Shown here in pieces: positions 18,895 through 27,645 of a stretch of 64,000 bases of DNA. The notes beneath the pieces are model-generated. The model did not search any database, had not been told where the DNA came from, and worked only from the letters and a program-made list of their open reading frames with translations. Made by a program: the position numbers and the translations under genes. How positions within the stretch are numbered: the stretch's first letter is position 1; the number at the start of each line of letters is the position of its first letter. Origin of the DNA: Bacteroidia bacterium (GTDB lineage Bacteria; Bacteroidota; Bacteroidia; NS11-12g; UBA9320); the NCBI GenBank assembly GCA_018402155.1, contig JAGYJG010000001.1:1531001-1595000 (forward strand), written 5' to 3'.

Positions 18895-20960
18895 TTCAAT
18901 CGCACATAAACAGTTCTGTTTTCATATATAGGTACTCCAGGCTCTGGACTTTGTTCCACAACCCTACCATACCCTGATATTTTAGCTTTCAACCCATTTA
19001 TCTCTAAGACATACACGGCATCCTTTGCACCTAAACCTTTCACATTAGGCATTTTACCGTCGCTTTTCGAGATACCTGTAACCGTACCCTCTGCAGCATT
19101 TATTTGTACTAGTTCTGTATTTACTTCTTTATCTAGTTTAACACCCAACACACGGTTAAGCTGTTTAAAATCGGAATAGTATCCGAGGGTATATAAAGGT
19201 GCTTTCTTGGCCACTTTTTCCACCTCCTGTTTTACACTGATGGTGAATATTTGTACTGCAACTTCACTAAAAACTGGAGCTGCTACTTGCGAAGCATAAA
19301 ACTGTCCGTTGCTAGGTTCAGTAATACACACATACATGCTATACACTGGATTATCAGCAGGAAAATGACCCACAAAACTGGCATTATACTTTTTTGATTT
19401 TTGGTAAGCTCCTCGGGTGGCGATTTGTGCAGTTCCAGTTTTACCACCCATAGACACTAGACTACTGACCACACCACTAGCTGTACCTTCGCTAAATACT
19501 GCTGCGGTCAGTTCTTTTATTTTGTCTGAGGTCTCTTTACTACAAACCCTAATTTTCCTAACATTTTTGTCATTATCTTTAGTTACTATACCCGCATCAG
19601 TTACACTATTTACAATACGTGGCTTGATCATAATGCCACCATTGATTATCCCATTATAAGCCGTAAGTAGCTGCAGTGGAGTGTGCTGATTTTCATACCC
19701 TACAGCAAGCCAAGGTAGAGTAAGCTGTGACCATGTACTATTTTCCGGATGATTAAGAAATGGCTCAGGTTCTCCTAAAATCTCAGTACCAGTGATTTTG
19801 TCTAAATCTAGCTTACGCAAGTGTGCAATATATTTGCTAGGATTATCACCATAATTATCAAAAATAATGGACGAGAACGCTACGTTGCTAGATAAAGCAA
19901 AAGCCTGCTTAAAACTCATCTTGCTGAATCGCCCTTTGTCTGAGTCTAACATTGATTTGCCAAAATAATCTCGCTCGCCGTTGCCTATATCCAATGTATC
20001 ATTTACTCCTATCAACCCATCTTCAAAGGCTGCCATTGCAGAAAAAACTTTCCAAACAGAGCCTGGCTCATAACTATTACCTACAGCATAGTTGTATAAC
20101 TCACCGTATGTACCATCTTCTTTCCTTTTCAGGTTAGCCATGGCCTTTATTTTACCCGTTGAGACTTCCATTACTACCATACAGCCACTTTTAGCATTGT
20201 GTTTCTGCAATGTTTTTCCCAATGCTCTCTGCGTTATTTCTTGAAAATCAATATTAATCGACGTATGCACATCTCTGCCATTTTGAGGCTCAATAAGATT
20301 TTCATCATTCATAGGTCGATAACCCCCAGAAATACGTTGTACCAATCGCTGGCCCTTAGTCCCCCCCAAATCTTCATCATATGCCCGCTCTAAACCCACA
20401 CCAGGATTATCCACCGTACTATAGCCAATAGTTCTGTCGGCTAAAACTCCAGCGGGTTTCACTCGCTTAGTATTTAGCTCAAATAAAATGCCCCCTTTAT
20501 ATCGTCCTTTTTTAAAAATAGCAAAATCTTGTAAAGCTTTTTGCTCATGATAATTAACCTTTCGCCTTATGAGCTTGTACCTATTTTTATCAGCATACGC
20601 CTTTTTTAACATAGCTAAAAAATATGACGCTGTATGGTCTGGAAATAATCTAGATAACTCAATAGCCAACTCATTTACTTGCATCTTAAAGGTATCAGCA
20701 TTCACCACTGTAGCATCCCAATGTATATCATAAATAGGCATAGAAGTAGAAAGCAAACTCCCATCGTCTGAGTAGATATTGCCTCTTGCAGGACTAATAT
20801 CTTGATGTCGTATAGTTGCACTATCAGAAAGACTTAGCCACTTATCTCTCTCTACAAGCTGTACTTTAAACATCTCTAAAGTAATCCAAAGTGCAAAAAG
20901 ACCCACGACGCTCATGCCAAAAACTACTCGCCATAATATGCTCTTTTTTACATTAATCAT
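18891..20960 (-). CDS. ftsI: septal transpeptidase FtsI (PBP3) with one PASTA domain
   Basis: 689 residues. This is a class B penicillin-binding protein that cross-links septal peptidoglycan with FtsW. A single N-terminal span lies at about 9-30, then a dimerisation/pedestal region. The catalytic domain carries SVWK (Ser301-Lys304), SSN (357-359) and KTGT (507-510). A PASTA domain of about 60 residues ends the protein (MPNVKGLGAKDA ... VEQSPEPG), as is usual for FtsI in this phylum. It overlaps ftsL upstream by 8 bp and murE downstream by 4 bp. Confidence 0.95.
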   Translation of the reverse strand: MINVKKSILWRVVFGMSVVGLFALWITLEMFKVQLVERDKWLSLSDSATIRHQDISPARGNIYSDDGSLLSTSMPIYDIHWDATVVNADTFKMQVNELAIELSRLFPDHTASYFLAMLKKAYADKNRYKLIRRKVNYHEQKALQDFAIFKKGRYKGGILFELNTKRVKPAGVLADRTIGYSTVDNPGVGLERAYDEDLGGTKGQRLVQRISGGYRPMNDENLIEPQNGRDVHTSINIDFQEITQRALGKTLQKHNAKSGCMVVMEVSTGKIKAMANLKRKEDGTYGELYNYAVGNSYEPGSVWKVFSAMAAFEDGLIGVNDTLDIGNGERDYFGKSMLDSDKGRFSKMSFKQAFALSSNVAFSSIIFDNYGDNPSKYIAHLRKLDLDKITGTEILGEPEPFLNHPENSTWSQLTLPWLAVGYENQHTPLQLLTAYNGIINGGIMIKPRIVNSVTDAGIVTKDNDKNVRKIRVCSKETSDKIKELTAAVFSEGTASGVVSSLVSMGGKTGTAQIATRGAYQKSKKYNASFVGHFPADNPVYSMYVCITEPSNGQFYASQVAAPVFSEVAVQIFTISVKQEVEKVAKKAPLYTLGYYSDFKQLNRVLGVKLDKEVNTELVQINAAEGTVTGISKSDGKMPNVKGLGAKDAVYVLEINGLKAKISGYGRVVEQSPEPGVPIYENRTVYVRLN

Positions 20961-21261
20961 ATTTTTCTTTTCTGATTACCGTAATAGCTCTATTTGGCTC
21001 TTTTACCCCACGCTCTGCAAGCCTCTCTTCTAAATTTGCACGCGATCTGTTCCTCATAATTTCTGATTTTAGCGTCACATTTTCAGCACGCTTTTCTACC
21101 AGATTTTTTTTTGTAGCCTCAATGTCTCTGACTATATTATCTGTTCGATGTGTGAGATAAATATATAGTAGCGCTATTCCAAACAAGAAGATTAGATAGT
21201 TAATCCATTCGGTTGTTAGCTTTAAATCTGGCGTCGATATGGATTTTTTTTGCTTGGCCAT
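20953..21261 (-). CDS. ftsL: FtsL-like divisome protein
   Basis: 102 residues. Short basic N-terminus, one membrane span (YLIFLFGIALLYIYL, about 22-36), then a heptad-like coiled-coil stretch (about 45-80) in the periplasm. This is the topology of FtsL, which forms a complex with FtsB and FtsQ and activates FtsWI. Sequence conservation in the family is weak; the call rests on size, topology and place between rsmH and ftsI. The ATG shares one base with the rsmH stop (TAATG). Confidence 0.75.
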   Translation of the reverse strand: MAKQKKSISTPDLKLTTEWINYLIFLFGIALLYIYLTHRTDNIVRDIEATKKNLVEKRAENVTLKSEIMRNRSRANLEERLAERGVKEPNRAITVIRKEKYD

Positions 21262-22166
21262 TAAATACGTTCTGCTACTCTCAACTTTGCACTACGAGAC
21301 CTATTATTAGCTATTATTTCATTGGCTTTAGCCAATATTGGCTTGCGACTAACTGCACTGTACACCTGAGGTAAATTCCCAAATGTATCTGCACACTTGT
21401 CACCAGCTACATTACCAGTCTGTATAAGATTTTTAACTATTCGGTCTTCTAACGAATGATAGGATATAACCACTAGCCTTCCACCGGGCTTCAGCATCTT
21501 AGTTGCCTGTGTTAGCATTTCTTCTAACGTCACTATTTCTGCGTTCACCTCTATGCGAATAGCCTGATAAACTTTCGCTAGCATTTTATTTCTGGTTTTA
21601 TCGTTTAGAAATCGCTCCAACGAAAGATCTAAATCAAGCACAGTATCTATGGGTTTCACTTTACGATAATCCAATATAGCGTTTGCCATTGCCGAGGCCC
21701 TGTCCAACTCTCCATAGCTCCGAAGCACTTTAGCAAGTCTCGGCTGATCATACGTATTTAAGACATTTTTAGCTGACAATTCAGCTCCAGTATTCATACG
21801 CATATCAAGCTCAGAATCATCAAAACGAAAGGAAAAACCCCTATTTTTAGCATCTAAATGATGCGAACTCACCCCCAAGTCAGCCAACACTCCATCCAGC
21901 TTATCTTCGCCGTAATAGGAACAAAAATTTTCTAAATACCTAAAATTAGCATGACAAAAGTATAGCCGAGAATCATCTATTCTATTGCGTAAAGAATCAT
22001 CATCCTGATCAAAAACAATCAACTTACCCTCATCGTCAAGCATATCTAAAATAGCCTGCGAATGACCCCCGCCGCCATAGGTGACATCTACATATGTACC
22101 TTTAGGATTAATTTGCAAACCATCCAAACACTCTTTCAGCATTACAGGCACGTGATACTTACTCAT
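21261..22166 (-). CDS. rsmH: 16S rRNA (cytosine1402-N4)-methyltransferase RsmH (MraW)
   Basis: 301 residues from ATG 22166. RsmH methylates N4 of C1402 in the ribosomal P site. Features are HVPVMLKECLDGL at the start, VDVTYGGGGHSQAIL as SAM-binding motif I, the GVLADLGVSSHHLD block with its catalytic-region Asp, RGFSFRFD-x3-LDMRM and the late ISYHSLEDRIVK. A GTG two codons earlier is also open, but a clear AGGAGG lies five bases before ATG 22166, so I choose that. It overlaps mraZ by 8 bp. Confidence 0.95.
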   Translation of the reverse strand: MSKYHVPVMLKECLDGLQINPKGTYVDVTYGGGGHSQAILDMLDDEGKLIVFDQDDDSLRNRIDDSRLYFCHANFRYLENFCSYYGEDKLDGVLADLGVSSHHLDAKNRGFSFRFDDSELDMRMNTGAELSAKNVLNTYDQPRLAKVLRSYGELDRASAMANAILDYRKVKPIDTVLDLDLSLERFLNDKTRNKMLAKVYQAIRIEVNAEIVTLEEMLTQATKMLKPGGRLVVISYHSLEDRIVKNLIQTGNVAGDKCADTFGNLPQVYSAVSRKPILAKANEIIANNRSRSAKLRVAERI

Positions 22167-22632
22167 CTCCACCTCCTAAACTTAAATTACCCATTACATC
22201 CTCTGCCAAATCTGCAAAATCATCTGCGTCGACCTGCATCATATCATCATAGAGATGCTTACTCCAAATTTCTATTTTATTACCATAGGCATAAAATACA
22301 GCTTCATTCTTGATCTCGGCATACTCGCACAACTTTTTGGACACCAACAGCCTAGATGAATTATCTAGTTGTACTTCTGTAGCCCCATTACTAAATTGAC
22401 GAATAAACATTCGATGTTTTTTATTAAAATGATTCAGCTTTTCAAGATTACCTAATTCCTCATCCCAGTCCTTTCTGGTGTACAAGGTGAGACACTTCTC
22501 AAATCCTCTATTCAATACCAACTTACCTACCGTATCTTTTGGAAGCTGTTTTTTGAGACCCGCGGGCAAAACTACACGACCCTTTTCGTCTAGTTTGACT
22601 TCGAATTCCCCTATATAAAGTGGCTTTGGCAC
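22159..22632 (-). CDS. mraZ: transcriptional regulator MraZ
   Basis: 157 residues, GTG start. MraZ is a ring-forming DNA-binding protein with two AbrB-like halves and represses its own dcw operon in the species studied. The two DxxxR marks are visible: DEKGRVVLP at about 15-23 and LDNSSRLLVSKKL in the second half. Length is close to the usual 140-155. It is the first gene of the dcw operon, and its upstream region has matching operator repeats (22673-22698). No in-frame ATG lies near the conserved IGEFEVKLDEKG block. Confidence 0.92.
   Translation of the reverse strand: MPKPLYIGEFEVKLDEKGRVVLPAGLKKQLPKDTVGKLVLNRGFEKCLTLYTRKDWDEELGNLEKLNHFNKKHRMFIRQFSNGATEVQLDNSSRLLVSKKLCEYAEIKNEAVFYAYGNKIEIWSKHLYDDMMQVDADDFADLAEDVMGNLSLGGGDE
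22167..22178 (-). promoter_or_regulatory. strong Shine-Dalgarno of rsmH inside mraZ
   Basis: Minus strand reads AGGAGG then TGGAG then ATG. Such a full anti-16S match is unusual in Bacteroidota, where most starts here have only A-rich leaders. It lies in the last codons of mraZ and decides the rsmH start. Confidence 0.65.
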
Positions 22633-22654
22633 GTTTTAGCTTGTTACTTGAGTT

Positions 22655-22662
22655 CAAAAGTA
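22655..22662 (-). promoter_or_regulatory. -7 promoter element TACTTTTG of the dcw operon
   Basis: Exact TAnnTTTG box on the minus strand, 22 bases before the mraZ GTG. The place where the -33 element should be is taken by the MraZ-box repeats, and no TTG is there. Confidence 0.7.
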
Positions 22663-22672
22663 AAACCATTTT

Positions 22673-22698
22673 TCCCACTTTTTCCCACTATCTCCCAC
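22673..22698 (-). promoter_or_regulatory. MraZ operator: three GTGGGA repeats, 10-bp period
   Basis: Plus strand shows TCCCAC at 22673, 22683 and 22693, i.e. GTGGGA three times on the minus strand with exact 10-bp spacing. Studied MraZ sites in E. coli are direct repeats of TGGGN with 5-nt spacers, the same geometry. The array lies 10-36 bp upstream of the -7 box, where bound MraZ would block RNA polymerase. Confidence 0.8.
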
Positions 22699-23102
22699 AT
22701 TTTGAAAAAAGTATTCCACATTAAATGTTATTTCATTGATAACCAATTTATTAAGTAGTAGTTGAAATTGAATAAAAATATCAATATTAGCGTTTAACAA
22801 CGCTTTCGACCTTCAAAATTCCATGTCTATTCGTAAAATTTGCAGATTTGAATTAGCTTCTTTGGAGCAGATTAGCACTATATTTTTAAGGATAAATATT
22901 TATACCAATTCAATAGAAACTACATGACAAAATGAACAATTTTGAGTAAGCTAATTATAAAATATCCAGCTACTATAAAATCCCACATATTCATTGCTAA
23001 GTGATAAGAATGACCCACGGAAAACAGGACCAAACTAACACAATTCAAACACGCTTTGCATAAATGCAACTGCCTTAAGCATCACACAACAAGCTCTTGA
23101 CC

Positions 23103-23110
23103 TATCTTTG
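23103..23110 (+). promoter_or_regulatory. -7 promoter element TATCTTTG before rlmF
   Basis: Exact TAnnTTTG box, followed by C, ending nine bases before ATG 23120. It rules against the TTG at 23108, which overlaps the box itself. The leader would be about 0-5 nt. Confidence 0.55.
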
Positions 23111-23119
23111 CAACACACC

Positions 23120-24100
23120 ATGTCCGAAGACCAAAATCAAAAACAAAATCCTACTGCTGTCAAAATCAAATTGCACCCCAGAAATCGGCATAAACATCGG
23201 TACAATTTCAAACTCCTGATGTTAGAAAATCCTGCGCTCAAAAAATACATTGCTTTGAATAAATATGGTCTAGAAACTCTTGACTTCTTCAATTCAGAAG
23301 CTGTGAAGGTTCTCAACCAATCTCTACTCAAAAAAGACTACGGCATAGACCATTGGGACATTCCTAAAGACTATCTATGCCCTCCCATACCGGGTAGAGC
23401 AGACTATATACACCACATAGCCGACTTACTCGGTAGTGACGACAACGATAAAATACCTCGTGGACCAGCAGTAAAAGCACTAGATATAGGCACAGGCGCC
23501 AATTGTATCTATCCTATTATAGGTACCATAGAATACGACTGGAGTTTTGTGGCTGTTGATATAAATCCAAAAAGTATACAAATAGCTACTGCTATTGCCA
23601 AGGCCAATAAACTAGATATTGAGGTAAGGCTTCAAAACAACCGCTCTAATATTTTCAAAGGCATTATTGATAAAAATGATTTTTTTGACATTTCTGTTTG
23701 CAATCCACCCTTTCATGCTAGCGAGGAGGAGGCCGTACGTGCCAATATGCGCAAAGTAAAAAACCTAACCAAAGGTAAAGCGACCGATCGTGATGGAAAC
23801 AAACCCGCACAAGCAGTTAGTTTTGGAGGCCAACACACCGAGCTTTGGTGCGTAGGTGGTGAACTCAGATTTATAAAAGACATCATTAAAGAAAGTGCTT
23901 TATATAAGGATAATGTGTTGTGGTACAGTACATTAGTAAGTAAGCAAAGCAACTTAAAAGAAATCTATGAAGCACTTAGAGGTGTCAATGCCCAACAAGT
24001 AAAAACCATTGACATGGGGCAGGGCAATAAGACTAGTAGGGTGGTAGCATGGACATACCACACTGTAAAAGAGCGCAAAATAATTAGGCAAAGATTTTAA
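23120..24100 (+). CDS. rlmF: 23S rRNA (adenine1618-N6)-methyltransferase RlmF
   Basis: 326 residues from ATG 23120. RlmF methylates N6 of A1618 in 23S rRNA. The N-terminal LHPRNRHKHRYNF block is diagnostic; ALDIGTGANCIYPIIG is SAM motif I, and SVCNPPFHASEEEA carries the NPPF catalytic motif of amino-methyltransferases. The FGGQHTELWCVGGELRFI segment is another family block. A TTG four codons upstream is open, but it lies in the promoter box. Single gene, divergent from mraZ. Confidence 0.92.
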   Translation: MSEDQNQKQNPTAVKIKLHPRNRHKHRYNFKLLMLENPALKKYIALNKYGLETLDFFNSEAVKVLNQSLLKKDYGIDHWDIPKDYLCPPIPGRADYIHHIADLLGSDDNDKIPRGPAVKALDIGTGANCIYPIIGTIEYDWSFVAVDINPKSIQIATAIAKANKLDIEVRLQNNRSNIFKGIIDKNDFFDISVCNPPFHASEEEAVRANMRKVKNLTKGKATDRDGNKPAQAVSFGGQHTELWCVGGELRFIKDIIKESALYKDNVLWYSTLVSKQSNLKEIYEALRGVNAQQVKTIDMGQGNKTSRVVAWTYHTVKERKIIRQRF

Positions 24101-24467
24101 TTTTTGATTATTCTCTTTCTAGTTCAGATTTTCAAATAATATGCTAATCAAGCACAGTTTTGTCTAGATAAATTAATCTAAACCAATCAAAGCACATACA
24201 GTAGTTTGCGTGATAAGAGCTAGTAATTTTTTCTTTTATTGTCTCCCTTGTTCAATTGTATGTATTGAACAACTCTTTGTGAGAGTATTTACATATTTCA
24301 GAGAAAGATTATTTGGATTTTGGGAGTTTAACGATCTAGATTAATGAACAAGAGAATCTAAAAACAAATCCAAAAAAAAGTGGCGAACCAATTGGTTCGC
24401 CACTTAACTAGCACGCTAGTGCAGTATATCTACAGTCTATTCAGACTAAGATATTTAGACTGTTTGC
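24101..24467. other. convergent rlmF/pnp intergenic region
   Basis: 367 bp. The right half holds the pnp terminator (24378-24405) and two more dyads: ACTAGC-AC-GCTAGT at 24407-24420 and CAGTCTA...TAGACTG about 24433-24462. The left half is AT-rich without recognisable content. Confidence 0.5.
24378..24405 (-). terminator. intrinsic terminator of pnp: perfect 28-bp palindrome
   Basis: A perfect palindrome with halves AAGTGGCGAACCAA and its complement; in RNA a stem of about 12 bp with an AAUU loop. On the minus strand a run of eight T follows directly. It lies 63 bp beyond the pnp stop codon. Confidence 0.85.
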
Positions 24468-26708
24468 CTAATTATCTCCACGTCTGTCGTCTCTGTTTCT
24501 GCCACCGGTTCGATTATCTCTACCGCCGCCGCGTCTATCGTTACCCCCTTTACGGTCGCCTTCTCTACGTTCTCTTGGTGGACGTTCTACATAGCCTTCG
24601 GGCTTCTCAGTAAGCACTTTCAAAGAAAGTTTCATTTTACCAGAACGCTCATCTATTTCTAACAATTTTACAGTAACCTCCTGTCCCTCGCTGAGTGGGG
24701 CTTTATCCATAGTTTCTATGCGCTCCCAAGATATTTCAGAAATATGAAGCAAGCCTTCTTTCCCAGGAAGTATTTCTACAAATGCTCCAAAATCCATTAT
24801 TTTGGTAATTTTTCCTGTATATACTGTTCCTGGTTCTGGATCTGTAATTATTCCTAAAATCATTTCTTTAGCAGCCTGTATAGGTCCACTTCCTACGCCA
24901 GATATTTCTACAATTCCAAAGTTACCTTCTTCCTCTATAGTTACCACAGCATCTGTTTTTGCCTGTATGTCTTGTATTACTTTACCACCTGAGCCAATTA
25001 CCGCACCAATTTTATCTTTAGGTATAGTCATTGTTTCTATTTGTGGTGCATGGTCTTTTAGTTGTGCGTTAGGATGAGCAATGGTTTTTTCCATTTCTCG
25101 TAAAATGTGCATTCTTCCTTCTTTAGCTTGAAGTAGAGCTTCTTCCAGGACATCATACGATAATCCATCAACTTTCATGTCCATTTGGCAAGCATAGATA
25201 CCGTCTTGGTTTCCTACTACTTTAAAGTCCATATCCCCAAGATGATCCTCATCTCCCAAAATATCAGAAAGTATTGCATACCTCCCTTTATCATCAGCTA
25301 CCATTCCCATAGCGATACCAGAAACACCACTTTTCACCTGAATACCAGCATCCATCATCGCCATACTTGCTGCACATACTGTGGCCATAGAGCTACTCCC
25401 GTTACTTTCAAGTATGTCTGAAACTATACGTAAAGTATATGGAAAATCGTCTGGAAGCATACGTTTCATACCTCTTTCTGCCAAGTTTCCGTGACCAATC
25501 TCACGACGACCGGGACCCCTATTTGGTCTAGCTTCACCTACAGAGAATGAAGGAAAATTGTAGTGCAGCATCAATTTACTGAATGACTTAGCCTGATAAT
25601 TATCTATCATCTGTTGGTCTAGTTTAGAACCCAACGTAACCGAAGTAAGTGATTGAGTTTCACCTCTAGTAAACAAAGCCGAACCATGAACAGAAGGAAG
25701 ATAATCAATTTCAGACCAGATTTGTCTTACTTCATTCAGTGCTCTACCGTCCAAACGTTGTTTTAGGTCAAGCATCATATTTCTCACTGCTTCTTTTTTT
25801 GATTTAGCCAGGTATCTTTTAACCATGGTCATAGTTTCACCATCTACCTCCGTACCCAACGATTCTATATAATCTAAATCTATCGCTTTAAACTTTTCCG
25901 AACGTTCATCTTTTGATGAAGGCTCTTTAGCTGCGTCATAGTATTTTTGGTAGGTTGCTTCTTTCACAGTATTTGCAAGTTCCACAGAGTTTGTTTCGTG
26001 ATTATATTCACGTGGAGCGGGTCTTCCACCCATTTTGTCACAAAGTGCAAGTTGTGCGGCACAGTCATTTTTGATATGCATATGCGCGAACTTTAGAGCA
26101 TCTACCATTTCTTTTTCAGAAATACCGTTCATCTCTCCTTCAACCATATTTATGTCAGCAGCAGTCCCAGCAACTATCAAGTCTACATCAGAATGTTCCA
26201 TTTCTGCTACTGATGGGTTTATCACCCACTGGCCATTTATTCTACCCACTCTTGGCGAAGAAACTGGGCCTTCAAAAGGGATATCAGAAATAGTGATTGC
26301 AGCAGAGGCCGCTAAAGCAACTAGGGCATCCGGCATTACATCGTCATCAGCAGAGATCAACTGAATCATAACCTGCGTTTCGGAGTGATAATCATTTGGG
26401 AAAAGTGGACGAAGTGTTCGGTCCACAATTCTACAAATCAGAATCTCTGAATTAGATAGTCGACCCTCTCGGCGGAGAAATCCACCTGGAATGCGGCCAC
26501 CCGCTGCAAATTTTTCTTGATAATCTACCGACATGGGCAAAAAATCAACGCCATCTCGTGCGTCTTTGTTTGATACTACTGTGGCAAGAAGTTTTAATTT
26601 GCCTTGAGATACAACGACAGCACCGTGTGCTTGCCTTGCGAGTTTTCCTGTTTCGATAGAGACCTCTTTGCCTTCTCCGTAGGATAATGTTTGTGTAAAT
26701 ACGTTCAT
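24468..26708 (-). CDS. pnp: polyribonucleotide nucleotidyltransferase (PNPase)
   Basis: 746 residues. PNPase degrades RNA 3' to 5' by phosphorolysis as a trimeric ring. Two RNase PH-like halves are separated by a helical domain; FLRREGRLSNSEIL and RGPGRREIGHGNLAERG mark the active-site regions. A KH domain (IGAVIGSGGKVIQDI) and an S1 domain (GTVYTGKITKIMDFGAFVEI) follow. The last ~38 residues are Arg/Gly/Asp-rich (RRGGGRDNRTGG) and probably disordered. It follows rpsO by 292 bp, the classical order, and ends in a strong terminator. Confidence 0.97.
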   Translation of the reverse strand: MNVFTQTLSYGEGKEVSIETGKLARQAHGAVVVSQGKLKLLATVVSNKDARDGVDFLPMSVDYQEKFAAGGRIPGGFLRREGRLSNSEILICRIVDRTLRPLFPNDYHSETQVMIQLISADDDVMPDALVALAASAAITISDIPFEGPVSSPRVGRINGQWVINPSVAEMEHSDVDLIVAGTAADINMVEGEMNGISEKEMVDALKFAHMHIKNDCAAQLALCDKMGGRPAPREYNHETNSVELANTVKEATYQKYYDAAKEPSSKDERSEKFKAIDLDYIESLGTEVDGETMTMVKRYLAKSKKEAVRNMMLDLKQRLDGRALNEVRQIWSEIDYLPSVHGSALFTRGETQSLTSVTLGSKLDQQMIDNYQAKSFSKLMLHYNFPSFSVGEARPNRGPGRREIGHGNLAERGMKRMLPDDFPYTLRIVSDILESNGSSSMATVCAASMAMMDAGIQVKSGVSGIAMGMVADDKGRYAILSDILGDEDHLGDMDFKVVGNQDGIYACQMDMKVDGLSYDVLEEALLQAKEGRMHILREMEKTIAHPNAQLKDHAPQIETMTIPKDKIGAVIGSGGKVIQDIQAKTDAVVTIEEEGNFGIVEISGVGSGPIQAAKEMILGIITDPEPGTVYTGKITKIMDFGAFVEILPGKEGLLHISEISWERIETMDKAPLSEGQEVTVKLLEIDERSGKMKLSLKVLTEKPEGYVERPPRERREGDRKGGNDRRGGGRDNRTGGRNRDDRRGDN

Positions 26709-27000
26709 AAATGTTGCGGTTTCTCCGCCAATGTTTAATTAAAAAATGTTCTTTAATTCCGCTCTAGACATACTAGTGCTAGCGACGAAATGATGGTCAC
26801 TTTTTGTCTTACATTGTTGAAATCAAAGACTGTAATCAGTTAAGAAACTGGGCACGTCAATAATTATTCGACTGAAAAACAAAAAATCTTACGAAACAAG
26901 TACCGAACAAAAAGGTACTAAAAAACGCAAGTTTCTCACTTTTACGGTTGGGACTTTTTTTTTAGAAAGAATTTTCTCGCTCCAAGGACGAGTAGGCTGG

Positions 27001-27270
27001 TTACTTTCTAATGCCTAGTTGCTTGATAAGCTCACGGTAATGAACGATATCTTTTTTAGCAATATAGTTAAGCAAAGATCTTCTTTTACCTACTAATTTT
27101 ACTAAAGTAAGTTCTGTAGAGAAGTCTTTTTTATTTCTTTTGAGGTGCTCTGTGAGATGCGATATTCTGTGAGTAAATATTGCAACCTGTGCTTCCGCGT
27201 GCCCAGTATTCTTAGCGTCTCCGCTATACTGTGCTATGATTTCTGATTTCTTTTCTGCTGTTAATCGCAT
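27001..27270 (-). CDS. rpsO: ribosomal protein S15
   Basis: 89 residues, full length. uS15 is a primary binder of the central domain of 16S rRNA. Family blocks: DAKNTGHAEAQVAIFTHRISHLTEHLKRNKKD and GKRRSLLNYIAKKD. It lies just upstream of pnp, as in most bacteria, and has its own TAnnTTTG promoter. In the 292-bp gap before pnp there is only a weak dyad (GTACC-n9-GGTAC, 26900-26918), so read-through into pnp is likely. Confidence 0.97.
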   Translation of the reverse strand: MRLTAEKKSEIIAQYSGDAKNTGHAEAQVAIFTHRISHLTEHLKRNKKDFSTELTLVKLVGKRRSLLNYIAKKDIVHYRELIKQLGIRK

Positions 27271-27645
27271 CTGTTTGATTAAAATATCCTTAATGAGTCC
27301 GCAAAAATACGGTTTCTTCTTTATTCTTGAACAATAATTTTCAATTTTCTACGTAAGACTTTCTGAAAACTTGACTTTTTTCTATTATATGTATGCCTAA
27401 TTATGCTTTTAAATACTCGTCATAAGAACTAAGTTGAACTTAATCAGAAACTATTTTAAACCCAGACAATTGTAAAATAGGTAAATAACCGCGGATAATC
27501 GGAAATAACTAAAAGACCGTAGTCAATGGCAACGACCTATTACATTTACCAACCTATTCAAAATTTATTTTTAGTTACAAACTATTTTGTCTCGCAGTAT
27601 CTACTCTCTATGAACTATAGATTTTTGAGAAAATACCGAATAAAG
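27271..27645. other. intergenic region between iscA and rpsO
   Basis: 375 bp holding the rpsO promoter at its left end. The rest is AT-rich. A short plus-strand open frame beginning at 27526 runs antisense into iscA and shows no family resemblance. No terminator with a T-run was found after iscA. Confidence 0.4.
27302..27309 (-). promoter_or_regulatory. -7 promoter element TATTTTTG of rpsO
   Basis: Exact TAnnTTTG box followed by C on the minus strand, 31 bases before the rpsO ATG. A TTG at 27334-27332 lies 22 bp upstream and may be the -33 part. Confidence 0.6.

Larger units (their letters stand above)
22633..23119. other. divergent mraZ/rlmF intergenic region
   Basis: 487 bp. The left 70 bp hold the mraZ promoter and operator; the right 20 bp hold the rlmF promoter. 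The middle is AT-rich with no coding signal or strong hairpin. Confidence 0.5.

Noticed and set aside
22624-22645. TGGCACG followed by TTGTT near the mraZ start, suggesting a sigma-54 site
   Set aside because: No GC at the required distance and oriented against mraZ.
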